Positions 9,681-17,419 of a stretch of DNA of 41,441 bases are shown here, in pieces; positions within the stretch are counted from its first letter, which is position 1, and every line of letters begins with the position of its first letter. The notes under the pieces were generated by a model. The model was not told the DNA's origin. It saw only the letters and a program-made list of their open reading frames with translations, and ran no database searches. The position numbers were made by a program, and so were the translations under genes. The DNA comes from Armatimonadota bacterium (GTDB taxonomy: Bacteria > Armatimonadota > UBA5829), in assembly GCA_012522575.1 (NCBI GenBank), contig JAAYKE010000008.1:1-41441 (forward strand), given 5' to 3'.

Positions 9681-11429
9681 TCAGGCCTGCTCTGAGGATT
9701 CCTCGGTTGGCGCCGACTCGTCAGCCTCGGCTGGTGTTTCGTCTGCGGCGGGTTCTTCCTCTGCCACCGGCTCCTCTGTTGCAGTCGGCTCTTCTTCTGC
9801 CACTGGCTCCTCTGTTGCAGCCGGCTCTTCTTCTGCCACTGGCTCCTCAGTCTCCTCAGCCTTGGGTTCTTCGACGACTTCGGGTTGCGGCTCCTGGTCA
9901 ACGACCTCGGCCTCAACCTCGACTTCCGGCTGGCTGATCTCCTCGATGAATTCCTCAGCTTCCGCCAGCGCTTCAGCTTCCGCAAGAGCTTCTTTTTGCG
10001 CGCTTCTGGCACGTGATTTTCTCTTGGCGGCCTTTTCGCTATCGGGTTTTGCCATCGATGAGAACTGATCCAACTGTCCGCCGATCAGGTCCCCTATTGT
10101 CGTCTTTGACTCACCCCTGCTCTGCTGGAACTGCCTGTAGTCAGGCTGCTCTTCTCTGGCAGGTCGCTCAGGCGCGGGTTGAAGCTGCCTCAAAGACAGC
10201 GTCATTCGACGTTCCTCTGCGCGCAGGTCGATAACCTTGACTTCGACCTCGTCCCCAACCTGCACAATTTCTTCGGGCTTATTGACTCGCTTGTGAGCAA
10301 GCTCGGCATTGGGAATAATTCCCTCTACTCCGCCCTCAACGGCAACAAATGCTCCAAACGGCACCAGTCGAGTGATCGCAACCTTGATCGTATCCCCGAC
10401 GCTGTGGATTCTCTGCACCTCGATCCACGGGTCAGGCAGAATCTGTCTCAGCCCCAAAGATACGCGCCCCTGTTCGAGGTTCAGCTTGAGCACCATAACC
10501 TGTATCTTCTGGCCGACCTTCACTGCTTCTGAAGGATGGTTGATTCGAGTCCACGACATTTCGCTGACGTGCAGCAGTCCGTCGACTCCGCCAAGGTCAA
10601 CAAATGCGCCATAGTCGGTAATTCTGCGCACAACGCCTTCGCGGGTCTGTCCTTCTGCCAGCGAAGCCATAGTCTCTTTGCGCAGCTCTTCCTGCTCCTC
10701 TTCGGCTGCCATTCTGTTGGAGAGCACGACTTTTCTGCGCTCGCGATCCACCTCGATAACTCTAAAGGACATACTCTGCCCGATAAATTTATCCAGATTC
10801 TTCAGCTTGCCGCTGCCGACGTGTGATGCGGGCACAAAGCCGCGAATTCCCAAGTCGACAACCAGACCGCCTTTAACACGGTCGGAGACCATCGCCTTGA
10901 GGACTTCTTTTTCGCGGTGCGCCTTCTCCACACGATCCCAAGCATTTTCGAAGTCCGCTCTTTTTTTGGAGAGAATCGGGCCTCCCTCCTGGCTGTCCGC
11001 CTGCACAACATAGACACGAATCTTCTCTCCCACAGTGACAACTTCCTCCGGGTTTGCTCCCGGATCGCGGGAAAGTTCGTTGGGTTTAACGTGTCCTTCG
11101 GACTTTGTGCCTACGTCCACCAGCACGCCCTCGCGGTCGATGTGCACAACTACGCCATCGACAACTTCGCCTTCTTTAAGCGCCTTGAAAGTGCCGCTGT
11201 AATCGATTCCCGCCTGTGCCGCCATAGCTTCTTCCATAGTCATCTCTTTTTCAACGACTTCTTCTGCGGCTTGCGGCTGTTCGGCCTCTTGAGCCGGAGC
11301 CTGCGGGGTTTCAGTCACCTCCGGCGCGTCATTTGTTGCGTCGGCTGGCTTCTCTGCGCCAAACGGCGTTGCGGACATTTCGTGGTTCGGGTCAGTATTC
11401 TGTCCCTGCTCAATCTTCTCGTCAGACAT
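9681..11429 (-). CDS. rpsA: 30S ribosomal protein S1
   Basis: A 582-residue protein with four S1 (OB-fold) RNA-binding domains from about residue 85 to 420. They are recognisable by GEVVDGVVVHIDREGVLVDVG, 'VKGGLVVDLGIRGFVPASHV', 'DYGAFVDLGGVDGLLHVSEM' and 'PFGAFVAVEGGVEGIIPNAE'. S1 binds mRNA on the 30S subunit and helps initiation. Four domains is typical outside Proteobacteria, where six are usual. The start at 11429 (MSDEKIEQ) has GAGGAG upstream; the frame can be extended to 11537 but that part is not protein-like. The N-terminal 80 residues and the last 150 are acidic and low in complexity. The tail carries a repeated 12-residue unit (TEEPVAEEEPAA). A 17-bp-spaced promoter lies upstream at 11601-11629. 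Confidence 0.96.
   Translation of the reverse strand: MSDEKIEQGQNTDPNHEMSATPFGAEKPADATNDAPEVTETPQAPAQEAEQPQAAEEVVEKEMTMEEAMAAQAGIDYSGTFKALKEGEVVDGVVVHIDREGVLVDVGTKSEGHVKPNELSRDPGANPEEVVTVGEKIRVYVVQADSQEGGPILSKKRADFENAWDRVEKAHREKEVLKAMVSDRVKGGLVVDLGIRGFVPASHVGSGKLKNLDKFIGQSMSFRVIEVDRERRKVVLSNRMAAEEEQEELRKETMASLAEGQTREGVVRRITDYGAFVDLGGVDGLLHVSEMSWTRINHPSEAVKVGQKIQVMVLKLNLEQGRVSLGLRQILPDPWIEVQRIHSVGDTIKVAITRLVPFGAFVAVEGGVEGIIPNAELAHKRVNKPEEIVQVGDEVEVKVIDLRAEERRMTLSLRQLQPAPERPAREEQPDYRQFQQSRGESKTTIGDLIGGQLDQFSSMAKPDSEKAAKRKSRARSAQKEALAEAEALAEAEEFIEEISQPEVEVEAEVVDQEPQPEVVEEPKAEETEEPVAEEEPAATEEPVAEEEPTATEEPVAEEEPAADETPAEADESAPTEESSEQA
9751..9850 (-). repeat. 36-bp in-frame tandem repeat in the rpsA tail
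   Basis: About 2.8 copies of a 36-bp unit encode TEEPVAEEEPAA-like repeats in the C-terminal tail of S1. The first full units are 9751-9786 and 9787-9822, with a partial copy after. The copies are close at the DNA level, so the tail length may vary between strains by slippage. Confidence 0.85.
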
Positions 11430-11600
11430 CGAAAACACTCCTCTTCGCGAACAAGACGCCAAAATGTGGCGCTCTCGCGGGTTAGTCGTCCCAGACCCAA
11501 ATTTCCGTTGGCCCGGGAGTCTGGTCAGCGCCGGCACTAGTAATATGGGAGCTTGCCGGCACGGCTGTACGGATCCAGCTAGCGGAATCCCACGCCATAT

Positions 11601-11629
11601 ACTATAACCGGTTGATCCACATGCGTCAA
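11601..11629 (-). promoter_or_regulatory. Sigma-70-type promoter for rpsA
   Basis: On the minus strand TTGACG (11629-11624) is followed after exactly 17 bases by TATAGT (11606-11601). The predicted start is near 11594, giving a 5' leader of about 165 bases before the rpsA ATG. Such a leader could allow S1 autoregulation, but no specific structure was identified. Confidence 0.7.
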
Positions 11630-11771
11630 ATTTTGTCGGGATATTTATTTGCGCGGCAGGCGACGCTTTATTTTTACCCCCGCATTTCTTTTTGCAAGCT
11701 CAAATTATCACTTTGTGAAGTCATAAATACCTCCGGGAAGGCTCAAACAATAAAATAGTGACGAAAAATGC

Positions 11772-11800
11772 TTGCGTTGCTGCAAAATGTAGTATATACT
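11772..11800 (+). promoter_or_regulatory. Promoter and long 5' leader for the RRM protein gene
   Basis: TTGCGT (11772-11777), a 17-base spacer and TATACT (11795-11800) form a good sigma-70-type promoter. Transcription from about 11807 gives a leader of roughly 150 bases with no ORF of note before the ATG at 11956. The leader contains GGAAGGA (11940-11946) as ribosome-binding site. Long leaders are common on cold-inducible RNA-binding protein genes; regulation here is inferred. The remaining bases between rpsA and this promoter hold nothing else recognised. Confidence 0.65.
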
Positions 11801-11955
11801 TTTTACAGCTACAATCAGCCCTTCGGTGCCGGTGTCTTCTCTCTCCGTAGATTGCTTTTCCTTCTGCGACTGATCGGACTCCCGTAACAGGCAATCGTGC
11901 CCATGCGCCGACTGATTAATAGGCTCAGGGTTTAGTCCCGGAAGGATGGCATAAC

Positions 11956-12252
11956 ATGGCCAACAAGACACTTTATGTAGGGAATATGTCCTACAGCACA
12001 ACCGAGAGCGAACTTCGTGGTCTCTTCGAGCCGTTTGGCCCGATCGGCGATATCAGAATTATCGGCGACAAGGGATTTGGATTTGTAGAGATCCCCGAGG
12101 AGCAGATGGAAGCGGCAATCGAAGCCACAAATGGCAAGGAATTCGGCGGAAGGACCCTCACGGTTAACGAAGCCAAGCCCAAGCCTGATCGCGGCAGCGG
12201 TGGCGGCGGACGCGGCTACGGCGGTGGCGGTGGCGGCGGTCGACGCTGGTAG
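11956..12252 (+). CDS. RRM-domain RNA-binding protein with Gly/Arg-rich tail
   Basis: A 98-residue single-RRM protein of the bacterial/cyanobacterial Rbp and glycine-rich RNA-binding type. RNP2 is LYVGNM (residues 5-10) and RNP1 is the slightly shortened KGFGFVEI. The RRM ends with GGRTLTVNEAKP. The last 20 residues are RGSGGGGRGYGGGGGGGRRW, an RGG-like flexible tail that can add nonspecific RNA affinity. These proteins act as RNA chaperones, often under cold or stress. The gene is monocistronic, with its own promoter and a strong terminator. The ribosome-binding site GGAAGGA is ten bases from the ATG. Confidence 0.94.
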   Translation: MANKTLYVGNMSYSTTESELRGLFEPFGPIGDIRIIGDKGFGFVEIPEEQMEAAIEATNGKEFGGRTLTVNEAKPKPDRGSGGGGRGYGGGGGGGRRW

Positions 12253-12278
12253 ATTTCTCTAAACAGTAGTCAAAGCAG

Positions 12279-12310
12279 AGACGCCCGGCATTCACACCGG
12301 GCGTCTTTTC
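12279..12310 (+). terminator. Rho-independent terminator of the RRM gene
   Basis: AGACGCCCGG and CCGGGCGTCT form a perfect 10-bp stem with an 8-base loop, followed by TTTTC. It lies 27 bases after the RRM stop codon. Confidence 0.9.
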
Positions 12311-12336
12311 TTGCTATTCAACTGCCTGAGTTCGCA

Positions 12337-13461
12337 TCAACTCCACGGATGCTCGATATCCTGCACTGCGTCGTATCCCCGCCACATCATCAAGTGATCG
12401 AGAAGGGTAAGCCTGATCATAGCCTCGGCAACGGCAAGCAGTCGAGCCGTAATAGTGGGATCTCGGCGCGTGATGGCGGCCAGTTTTTGATCTTTCATAT
12501 CCGCCATGTTCACGGTTTGCTGATCGATGGAAATTGTTGAGGTCGGCTTGACCGCCAGCCGCACAACGATGTCCTCGCCGTTGGATACGCCGCCCTCTAT
12601 TCCTCCGGCGTTATTGGTTTGGAAGCGAACCTTGCCGTCATCGTCAACATACGGAATGTCGTTGCACTCGGAGCCTTTCATATTGGCCACTGCAAATCCA
12701 GCGCCGAACTCGACCCCGCGCACAGCCCCGATGCTGAGAAGAGCGTGAGCCAGCGTTGCATTGAGTTTATCGAAAACCGGCTCGCCGAGTCCGGGAGGAA
12801 CTCCGGTAGCGATGACCTCGACCACGCCCCCTGCCGTGTCGCCTTCTTCTTTAATCTCCAGCACCCGCTCGATCATCTTCTCGGCAGCTTCCTCATCTGC
12901 GCAGTTGATCAGATTCTTTCGATAGTGAGCCTTGATACCGGCGAAATCCATCTTTTTGGCCTTTATGCCCATACATTCGGCTACATGGCCGAGCACTTCT
13001 ATGCCTTTGCCGGCCAGAATCTTTTTGGCAACGGCGCCGGCAGCGACACGCATACATGTTTCGCGCCCGCTGCCTCGACCTGCTCCGCACCAGTCGGCAA
13101 ACTTGCCGTATTTGATCATGTGAGCATATTCCGCATGTCCCGGTCGAATAAGGTCCTTTACGTCGTGATACTGCTTGACGTGAATGTCGTGGCGGTCCAC
13201 ATTGTATATGATCAGACCCAGCGGCGCGCCTGTAGTGAAGCCGTCACGCACGCCTGCGAAAATATGTACCTGGTCGGTCTCCTGTCGCGGCGAATCCAAA
13301 GGAGAGGTTCCGGGGCGGCGGGCATCGAGTTCGGTCTGCACCTCGGCATCCGATATTTCAAGACCCGCAGGACATCCGTCAATAATCGCGACCAGCGCAT
13401 CGCCGTAACTTTCGCCACACGCAGTCACTCTGAACAATCGTCCGAAAGAATTACCCAGCAA
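12337..13461 (-). CDS. aroC: Chorismate synthase
   Basis: A 374-residue protein that converts 5-enolpyruvylshikimate-3-phosphate to chorismate using reduced FMN. It starts with TTG at 13461 (LGNSFGRLFRVT), chosen because GGAGG sits about eight bases upstream and the N-terminus then matches the family exactly. Conserved parts include RPGHAEY (with the second active-site His), GRGSGRET with the Arg-rich FMN region, and 'NNAGGIEGGVSNGEDIVVR'. The first signature, normally GESHG, reads GESYG here, replacing the other active-site His (Tyr19). It lies downstream of aroA on the same strand with a 91-base gap, so the two form a small shikimate operon. The rest of the protein looks intact. Confidence 0.95.
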   Translation of the reverse strand: MLGNSFGRLFRVTACGESYGDALVAIIDGCPAGLEISDAEVQTELDARRPGTSPLDSPRQETDQVHIFAGVRDGFTTGAPLGLIIYNVDRHDIHVKQYHDVKDLIRPGHAEYAHMIKYGKFADWCGAGRGSGRETCMRVAAGAVAKKILAGKGIEVLGHVAECMGIKAKKMDFAGIKAHYRKNLINCADEEAAEKMIERVLEIKEEGDTAGGVVEVIATGVPPGLGEPVFDKLNATLAHALLSIGAVRGVEFGAGFAVANMKGSECNDIPYVDDDGKVRFQTNNAGGIEGGVSNGEDIVVRLAVKPTSTISIDQQTVNMADMKDQKLAAITRRDPTITARLLAVAEAMIRLTLLDHLMMWRGYDAVQDIEHPWS

Positions 13462-13552
13462 GGATGAGCCTCCAATCTATGTTCCAAAATCTGTATATTT
13501 TTGTCGTTCTATGGGTTTTACCCGTCTGAGGGGTTTGATATGCATGAAAATG

Positions 13553-14824
13553 TCAGTCGATTATACTCATGTGTGCGCCCACGCTGTTCATCAGCGATGC
13601 AAATTCCGGAAACGTAACACTGAGCGCATCGGCGGTGTCGATGGTGGTTTCATCTGATAAGGCCAATCCGGCTATCCCCAGCGCCATTATAACGCGATGA
13701 TCTGCGTGGCCGTGCACGTATGACGCCGTCAAATCACTTTTGCGTATAATAAGCCCGTCGGGCATCTCCTCGATATCCGCGCCCATTTTTTGCAGTTCTT
13801 CACGCATCACCGATATTCGGTCGGTCTCTTTCAATCGAGCCTGCGCCACATTATATAGTCGCGTTTCGCCCTCGGCAAAGCATGCTGTGACCGCCAGCGC
13901 GGGCAGGGCATCCGGTGTGTCGGCCAAGTCGAAATCCGCCGCTCTCAGAGTTCCGCCGGAGACTTTAATGCCGTCGGGCGTCGGTTTTATAGTCGCTCCC
14001 ATCTTTACGAGCATATCCGCGACGGCTTTATCGCCCTGAGAATCGTTCATATCAAGTCCCAGCAGGGTCAGTTCTGAACCCGTGATGGCAGCAGCGCACA
14101 TAAAAAACGTAGCCGAACTCCAATCTGCCGGAATTGGCTTGTCGAATGCGGCATAACTCTGCCCGCCGGGGATACGAAAGCGCTTAAAATCGTCGTTTTC
14201 AATCTCGATTTTCTGGCCAGACAACCATTGAAGCGTCATTTCTATGTAAGGTTTTTCGGTGACATTCTCCACCTCAATGACCGACTCCTGTTGGGCCAGC
14301 GGGCAGTTGATGAGAAGGCTGGTGAGATATTGCGAGGTTTTGCTGCCGTCGAGCTTGATGCGGCCTCCCCGCAAAGGGCCGCGCACTATTATCGGAGCCA
14401 TGCCGTTGTCTCGGGTGGATTTAACGCTTGCTCCAAGTGAATTTAACGCGTCGATGAGCGGCTGGACCGGTCTTCTGCGAATTTGATCGTCCCCTGTAAA
14501 GACGGAGTATCCATCGACAAGGGCCGCCGAAGCCAGCGCAATATACAGCGTGGTGCCTGAGTTGCCGACATCGATGACGTTATCCGGTATCTGCGGATGT
14601 CCTGCGACTCCCTGTACCAGCACATCCCCTTCGTCTACAGCCTCCGCTCCCAGCAAACGGTATGCGTCAAAAGCGGCCACCGTATCGGATGCCAGCAGCG
14701 GCTCCCGCACGCGAGATTCACCTTCCGCAAGCGAGGCAATGGCAGCCGCGCGAATGGTATGCGATTTTGAGCCGGGAATCCGCACGAACCCGGATAGCTG
14801 AGATTTTCGGACGACTAGTTTCAC
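13553..14824 (-). CDS. aroA: 3-phosphoshikimate 1-carboxyvinyltransferase (EPSP synthase)
   Basis: A 423-residue enzyme joining PEP and shikimate-3-phosphate, the step just before AroC. The N-terminus carries GSKSHTIRA with the substrate-binding Lys, Ser and Arg. The 'DVGNSGTTLYIALA' loop matches the family NSGT motif. Further on are GSKTSQYLTSLLI, the catalytic Asp region DTPDALPALAV, RLKETDRI with Glu, and DHRVIMALGIAGL. The GNSGTT loop (not GNAGT) suggests a class other than the E. coli type; inhibitor sensitivity cannot be judged by eye. Transcribed just upstream of aroC. Confidence 0.96.
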   Translation of the reverse strand: MKLVVRKSQLSGFVRIPGSKSHTIRAAAIASLAEGESRVREPLLASDTVAAFDAYRLLGAEAVDEGDVLVQGVAGHPQIPDNVIDVGNSGTTLYIALASAALVDGYSVFTGDDQIRRRPVQPLIDALNSLGASVKSTRDNGMAPIIVRGPLRGGRIKLDGSKTSQYLTSLLINCPLAQQESVIEVENVTEKPYIEMTLQWLSGQKIEIENDDFKRFRIPGGQSYAAFDKPIPADWSSATFFMCAAAITGSELTLLGLDMNDSQGDKAVADMLVKMGATIKPTPDGIKVSGGTLRAADFDLADTPDALPALAVTACFAEGETRLYNVAQARLKETDRISVMREELQKMGADIEEMPDGLIIRKSDLTASYVHGHADHRVIMALGIAGLALSDETTIDTADALSVTFPEFASLMNSVGAHMSIID

Positions 14825-14866
14825 AGTATCTTAAGAATACTCGACCATCGGATCAAATGTCAACGG

Positions 14867-14905
14867 GTGACGTAACCACGTGACGTAACCACGTGACGTA
14901 ACCAC
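14867..14905. repeat. Three tandem copies of a 13-bp unit
   Basis: GTGACGTAACCAC is repeated exactly three times without spacer (14867-14879, 14880-14892, 14893-14905). The last copy overlaps the left end of the dispersed composite repeat that starts at about 14898 with GTAAC. Confidence 0.95.
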
Positions 14906-15206
14906 GAATAATGAGCGCCCATACCCGTAGTGTCCGATCTCCGTCTCGGACAAGGCCGTTTAGAGGTTAGAAGTTGGAAGTTAGAGGTTAGAATGTTTAT
15001 TGAGAGGGTTCGAGTAGGCTCCAAATTTAGTCATTCCGAGGCGAAAGCCGAGGAATCTGCTTTTTCCCTTCCCATTTCCGGGTTTCGCTTCTTTCGAGCT
15101 TTCGCGATTCACGGAAAATCAGATTTCTCACTTCGTTCGAAATGACAAGGGTTGTGTGGCAGGCGCCAAAACCAGCCACTATCACTCACGAAGAGTGATT
15201 TGTTAC
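14898..15206 (+). repeat. Composite MITE-like dispersed repeat, copy 1
   Basis: The element has GTAAC...GTTAC ends. Its outer left end reads GTAACCACGAATAATGAG and its right end contains CACTCACGAAGAGTGATTTG before GTTAC. Inside, a TAGAGGTTAGAAGTT-type repeat (14960-14992) is followed by a 119-bp imperfect palindrome (15029-15147). The palindrome runs from GTCATTCCGAGGC to TTCGAAATGACA, with CAGATTTCTCACTTCG near its right side. The same order recurs at 23683-23957 (inverted) and at 40988-41180 (interrupted). No ORF is credible inside. Together with the tandem repeats it fills the gap between aroA and the next gene. Confidence 0.85.
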
Positions 15207-15296
15207 CGGATGGTGGCTCGTAATATCAATGCAACTCGAAGGGTTTCCGGCCGGCTCGTAGAAGGTCAATCATATAGCTGATATGCGAGGTGCATA

Positions 15297-16148
15297 ATGA
15301 AGAAAATAGGATTCATAGATTACTATATAAATGAATGGCATGCGGACAACTATCCGTCAATGATCGCCGAGAGCGCTTACGCGGGCAACTTCGAGGTCGC
15401 TCTTGCATGGGAAGAAACCAGCGTCGAAGGTCGAAAACCGATCGATCTCTGGTGCGCGGAGATGGGGATTGCCAGAGCCGAAAGCATTGAGCAGGTGATA
15501 GAAGAGTGCGACTGCCTGGTGGTGCTATCCCCTGATAATCCCGAACGACACGAGGACCTTTCAATGCTGCCTCTGGCCAGCGGAAAGCCTGTCTATGTGG
15601 ACAAACCCTTTGCCGACTCCTTTGCGGCGGCAAGGCGAATGGTCGAGAGGGCAAGGAAATTCAAAACCCCGCTTATGTCATCCTCTGCCCTGCGATTTGA
15701 CTCAACTGTAACAAACGCGCTGACTCAGATCGGAGACAACACGGTCAATTTTTTCTCTGCGCGCGGGCCAGGGGAATTTGCGATCTACGGTATCCACCAG
15801 ATCGAGCCTATGGTCACGTTGATGGGAGTCGGCGCAAAACGTGTTATGCAGTGCGGCAACGAGCGGACGAAGCTGATGGTTACGGACTATGGAGACGGGC
15901 GTCGCGGAGTTGTGAATCTCATCCCTAACTGCCCGTTTCAGTTCAATGTGAGCTATGGCGATGGAGGCATCGTGGCAGTCAACGATATGCAGGACTTCTT
16001 CGCTCGGTTCATCGACTCGATGCTTGGCTTCTTCGAAACGGGCGAATCGCCGATCCCAATCGAGCAGACCCTTGAGGTCGCCGCGCTCATTGAGTCCGGC
16101 TCTCAGGCTCTTGACAGGATGGATGAATGGGTCGATGTCGCAGGATAG
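15297..16148 (+). CDS. Gfo/Idh/MocA-like oxidoreductase family protein
   Basis: A 283-residue protein with the MocA-family pattern around LVVLSPDNPERHED and 'GKPVYVDKPFADSFAAARR', matching the EKP-type motif that contacts substrate and cofactor in this family. The N-terminal strand reads IGFIDYYINEW and lacks the GxGxxG of a standard Rossmann NAD(P) site. It is shorter than usual family members (330-400 residues). It may therefore be a divergent or non-catalytic homologue, perhaps acting on sugar derivatives. GAGG precedes the ATG by six bases. It is a single gene between a repeat element and tRNA-Leu. Family assignment is fairly good; substrate unknown. Confidence 0.8.
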   Translation: MKKIGFIDYYINEWHADNYPSMIAESAYAGNFEVALAWEETSVEGRKPIDLWCAEMGIARAESIEQVIEECDCLVVLSPDNPERHEDLSMLPLASGKPVYVDKPFADSFAAARRMVERARKFKTPLMSSSALRFDSTVTNALTQIGDNTVNFFSARGPGEFAIYGIHQIEPMVTLMGVGAKRVMQCGNERTKLMVTDYGDGRRGVVNLIPNCPFQFNVSYGDGGIVAVNDMQDFFARFIDSMLGFFETGESPIPIEQTLEVAALIESGSQALDRMDEWVDVAG

Positions 16149-16171
16149 AGTGATAATGTATAGTCAGGGTT

Positions 16172-16257
16172 TGGTGCCGGAGGTCGGAGTCGAACCGACA
16201 TGAGGTTGCCCTCGGTGGTTTTTGAGACCACTGCGTCTGCCATTCCGCCACTCCGGC
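16172..16257 (-). tRNA. tRNA-Leu (CAA anticodon)
   Basis: On the minus strand an 86-base class II tRNA with encoded CCA. The acceptor stem is GCCGGAG/CTCCGGC. The anticodon stem GTGGT/ACCAC encloses CTCAAAA, so the anticodon is CAA. The long variable arm (CGAGGGCAACCTCAT) and the T-arm GTCGG-TTCGACT-CCGAC are clear. It lies between the MocA-like gene and sppA, on the opposite strand to both. Confidence 0.97.
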
Positions 16258-16351
16258 GTTGTGCTCAAATTATAAAGCTTATGGCAGGAAGTGTCAATGC
16301 AGGAAGCGAATTAAACGTGGCGGTATATTCTATTTATATGGAGCAATAGAC

Positions 16352-17398
16352 ATGAGCGACGATGCTTCTCAGACCCAACAGCCGTGCCCTGAGCCGCCTC
16401 CTTCACAGGGCGGACAAACCACTGGAACCCCTCCAACTCAAACGCCCGCAAAGCGCAGTTACTGGGCGTGGATTATTGCTGCAGCGGCCGCAATAGGCTG
16501 CCTGCCGTGGCTGATTCTTATCTGCATGGCATTGGTCGGCATATCTGTCGGCTTATCCGGCTCCGACTCACCGAGTAAGCGGGGAGATCAGATTGCTCTG
16601 ATTCGCATCAGCGGAGTGATCACCTCCGGGCGCAGCATGTCCAGCATGTTCAGCGATTCCAGCACCGGTTCGGATGATCTTATCGATCAGCTTGAACGAG
16701 CGCGCAAAAACAAAAAAGTTAAAGCCATTGTCCTGCGCATTAACAGCCCGGGGGGAAGTCCCGCTGCCGCAGAGGAAGTTTATAAGGAACTTATGCGCAT
16801 ACGCCGCGCAAAGAAGCCTGTATATGCTTCTATGGCAGATTTGGCGGCATCGGCGGGCTACTACATCGCCGCAGGCTCCGATAAAATTTACGCCGATGAA
16901 TCCACTATCACCGGCAGCATAGGCGTCATCTGGAACAGCGCGGATATGAGCGGCCTGTTCAAGAAAATCGGCTTAAACCCTCAGGTCATTAAGTCCGGCA
17001 AATTTAAGGATATCGGCTCTTCAAATCGTCCGATCACTGCTGAGGAACACGAACTGCTTAAAAGCATAGTCATGGACACCTACGATCAGTTTGTAAAAGC
17101 TGTTGCGAAGGGCCGCGGGCTTCCGGTTGAACAGATCAAACAGATAGCCGACGGCCGCGTGTTCACCGGCAACCAGGCCAAACAGAACAAACTTGTCGAC
17201 GAGATCGGCGGTATGAGGGAAACAGTCCTGGCGGCTGCAAAGGCCGGAGGCATCAAAGGGGAGCCAAAAGTGGTAGAATACCAACGCCGCCTCTCGTTGT
17301 CTGATATATGGAGTGGCGAAAGCGAGGCAATGGAGCGCGTGGTCACCAGACATCTTATCGATCAACTTACAAAAAATTCAGGCTCCGGCCTTAGATAG
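16352..17398 (+). CDS. sppA: Signal peptide peptidase SppA (36K type)
   Basis: A 348-residue membrane serine protease that cleaves leftover signal peptides in the membrane. I chose ATG 16352 (MSDDASQT); the frame opens 31 codons earlier without protein-like sequence. A Pro/Gln-rich cytoplasmic N-terminus is followed by one membrane segment (about residues 37-62). The S49 domain carries RINSPGGSPAAAEEVY, the catalytic Ser in DLAASAGYYIAAG, and the general-base Lys in SGKFKDIGSS. The ending ('FTGNQAKQNKLVDEIGG') is typical. Length matches the single-domain Bacillus-type SppA rather than the double-length E. coli protein. It ends 21 bases before polA and is probably cotranscribed with it. Confidence 0.95.
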   Translation: MSDDASQTQQPCPEPPPSQGGQTTGTPPTQTPAKRSYWAWIIAAAAAIGCLPWLILICMALVGISVGLSGSDSPSKRGDQIALIRISGVITSGRSMSSMFSDSSTGSDDLIDQLERARKNKKVKAIVLRINSPGGSPAAAEEVYKELMRIRRAKKPVYASMADLAASAGYYIAAGSDKIYADESTITGSIGVIWNSADMSGLFKKIGLNPQVIKSGKFKDIGSSNRPITAEEHELLKSIVMDTYDQFVKAVAKGRGLPVEQIKQIADGRVFTGNQAKQNKLVDEIGGMRETVLAAAKAGGIKGEPKVVEYQRRLSLSDIWSGESEAMERVVTRHLIDQLTKNSGSGLR

Positions 17399-17419
17399 CG
17401 CTCGACAAAACAGGATCTA

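Noticed and set aside
9379-10068. Plus-strand Ser/Ala-rich frame across the rpsA tail
   Set aside because: It is the antisense of the repeated acidic S1 tail; the repeat unit keeps several frames open.
14960-14992. TTAGAGGTTAGAAGTT-type arrays considered as a CRISPR
   Set aside because: Units are 7-8 bp and adjacent with no unique spacers, and no cas genes are present.
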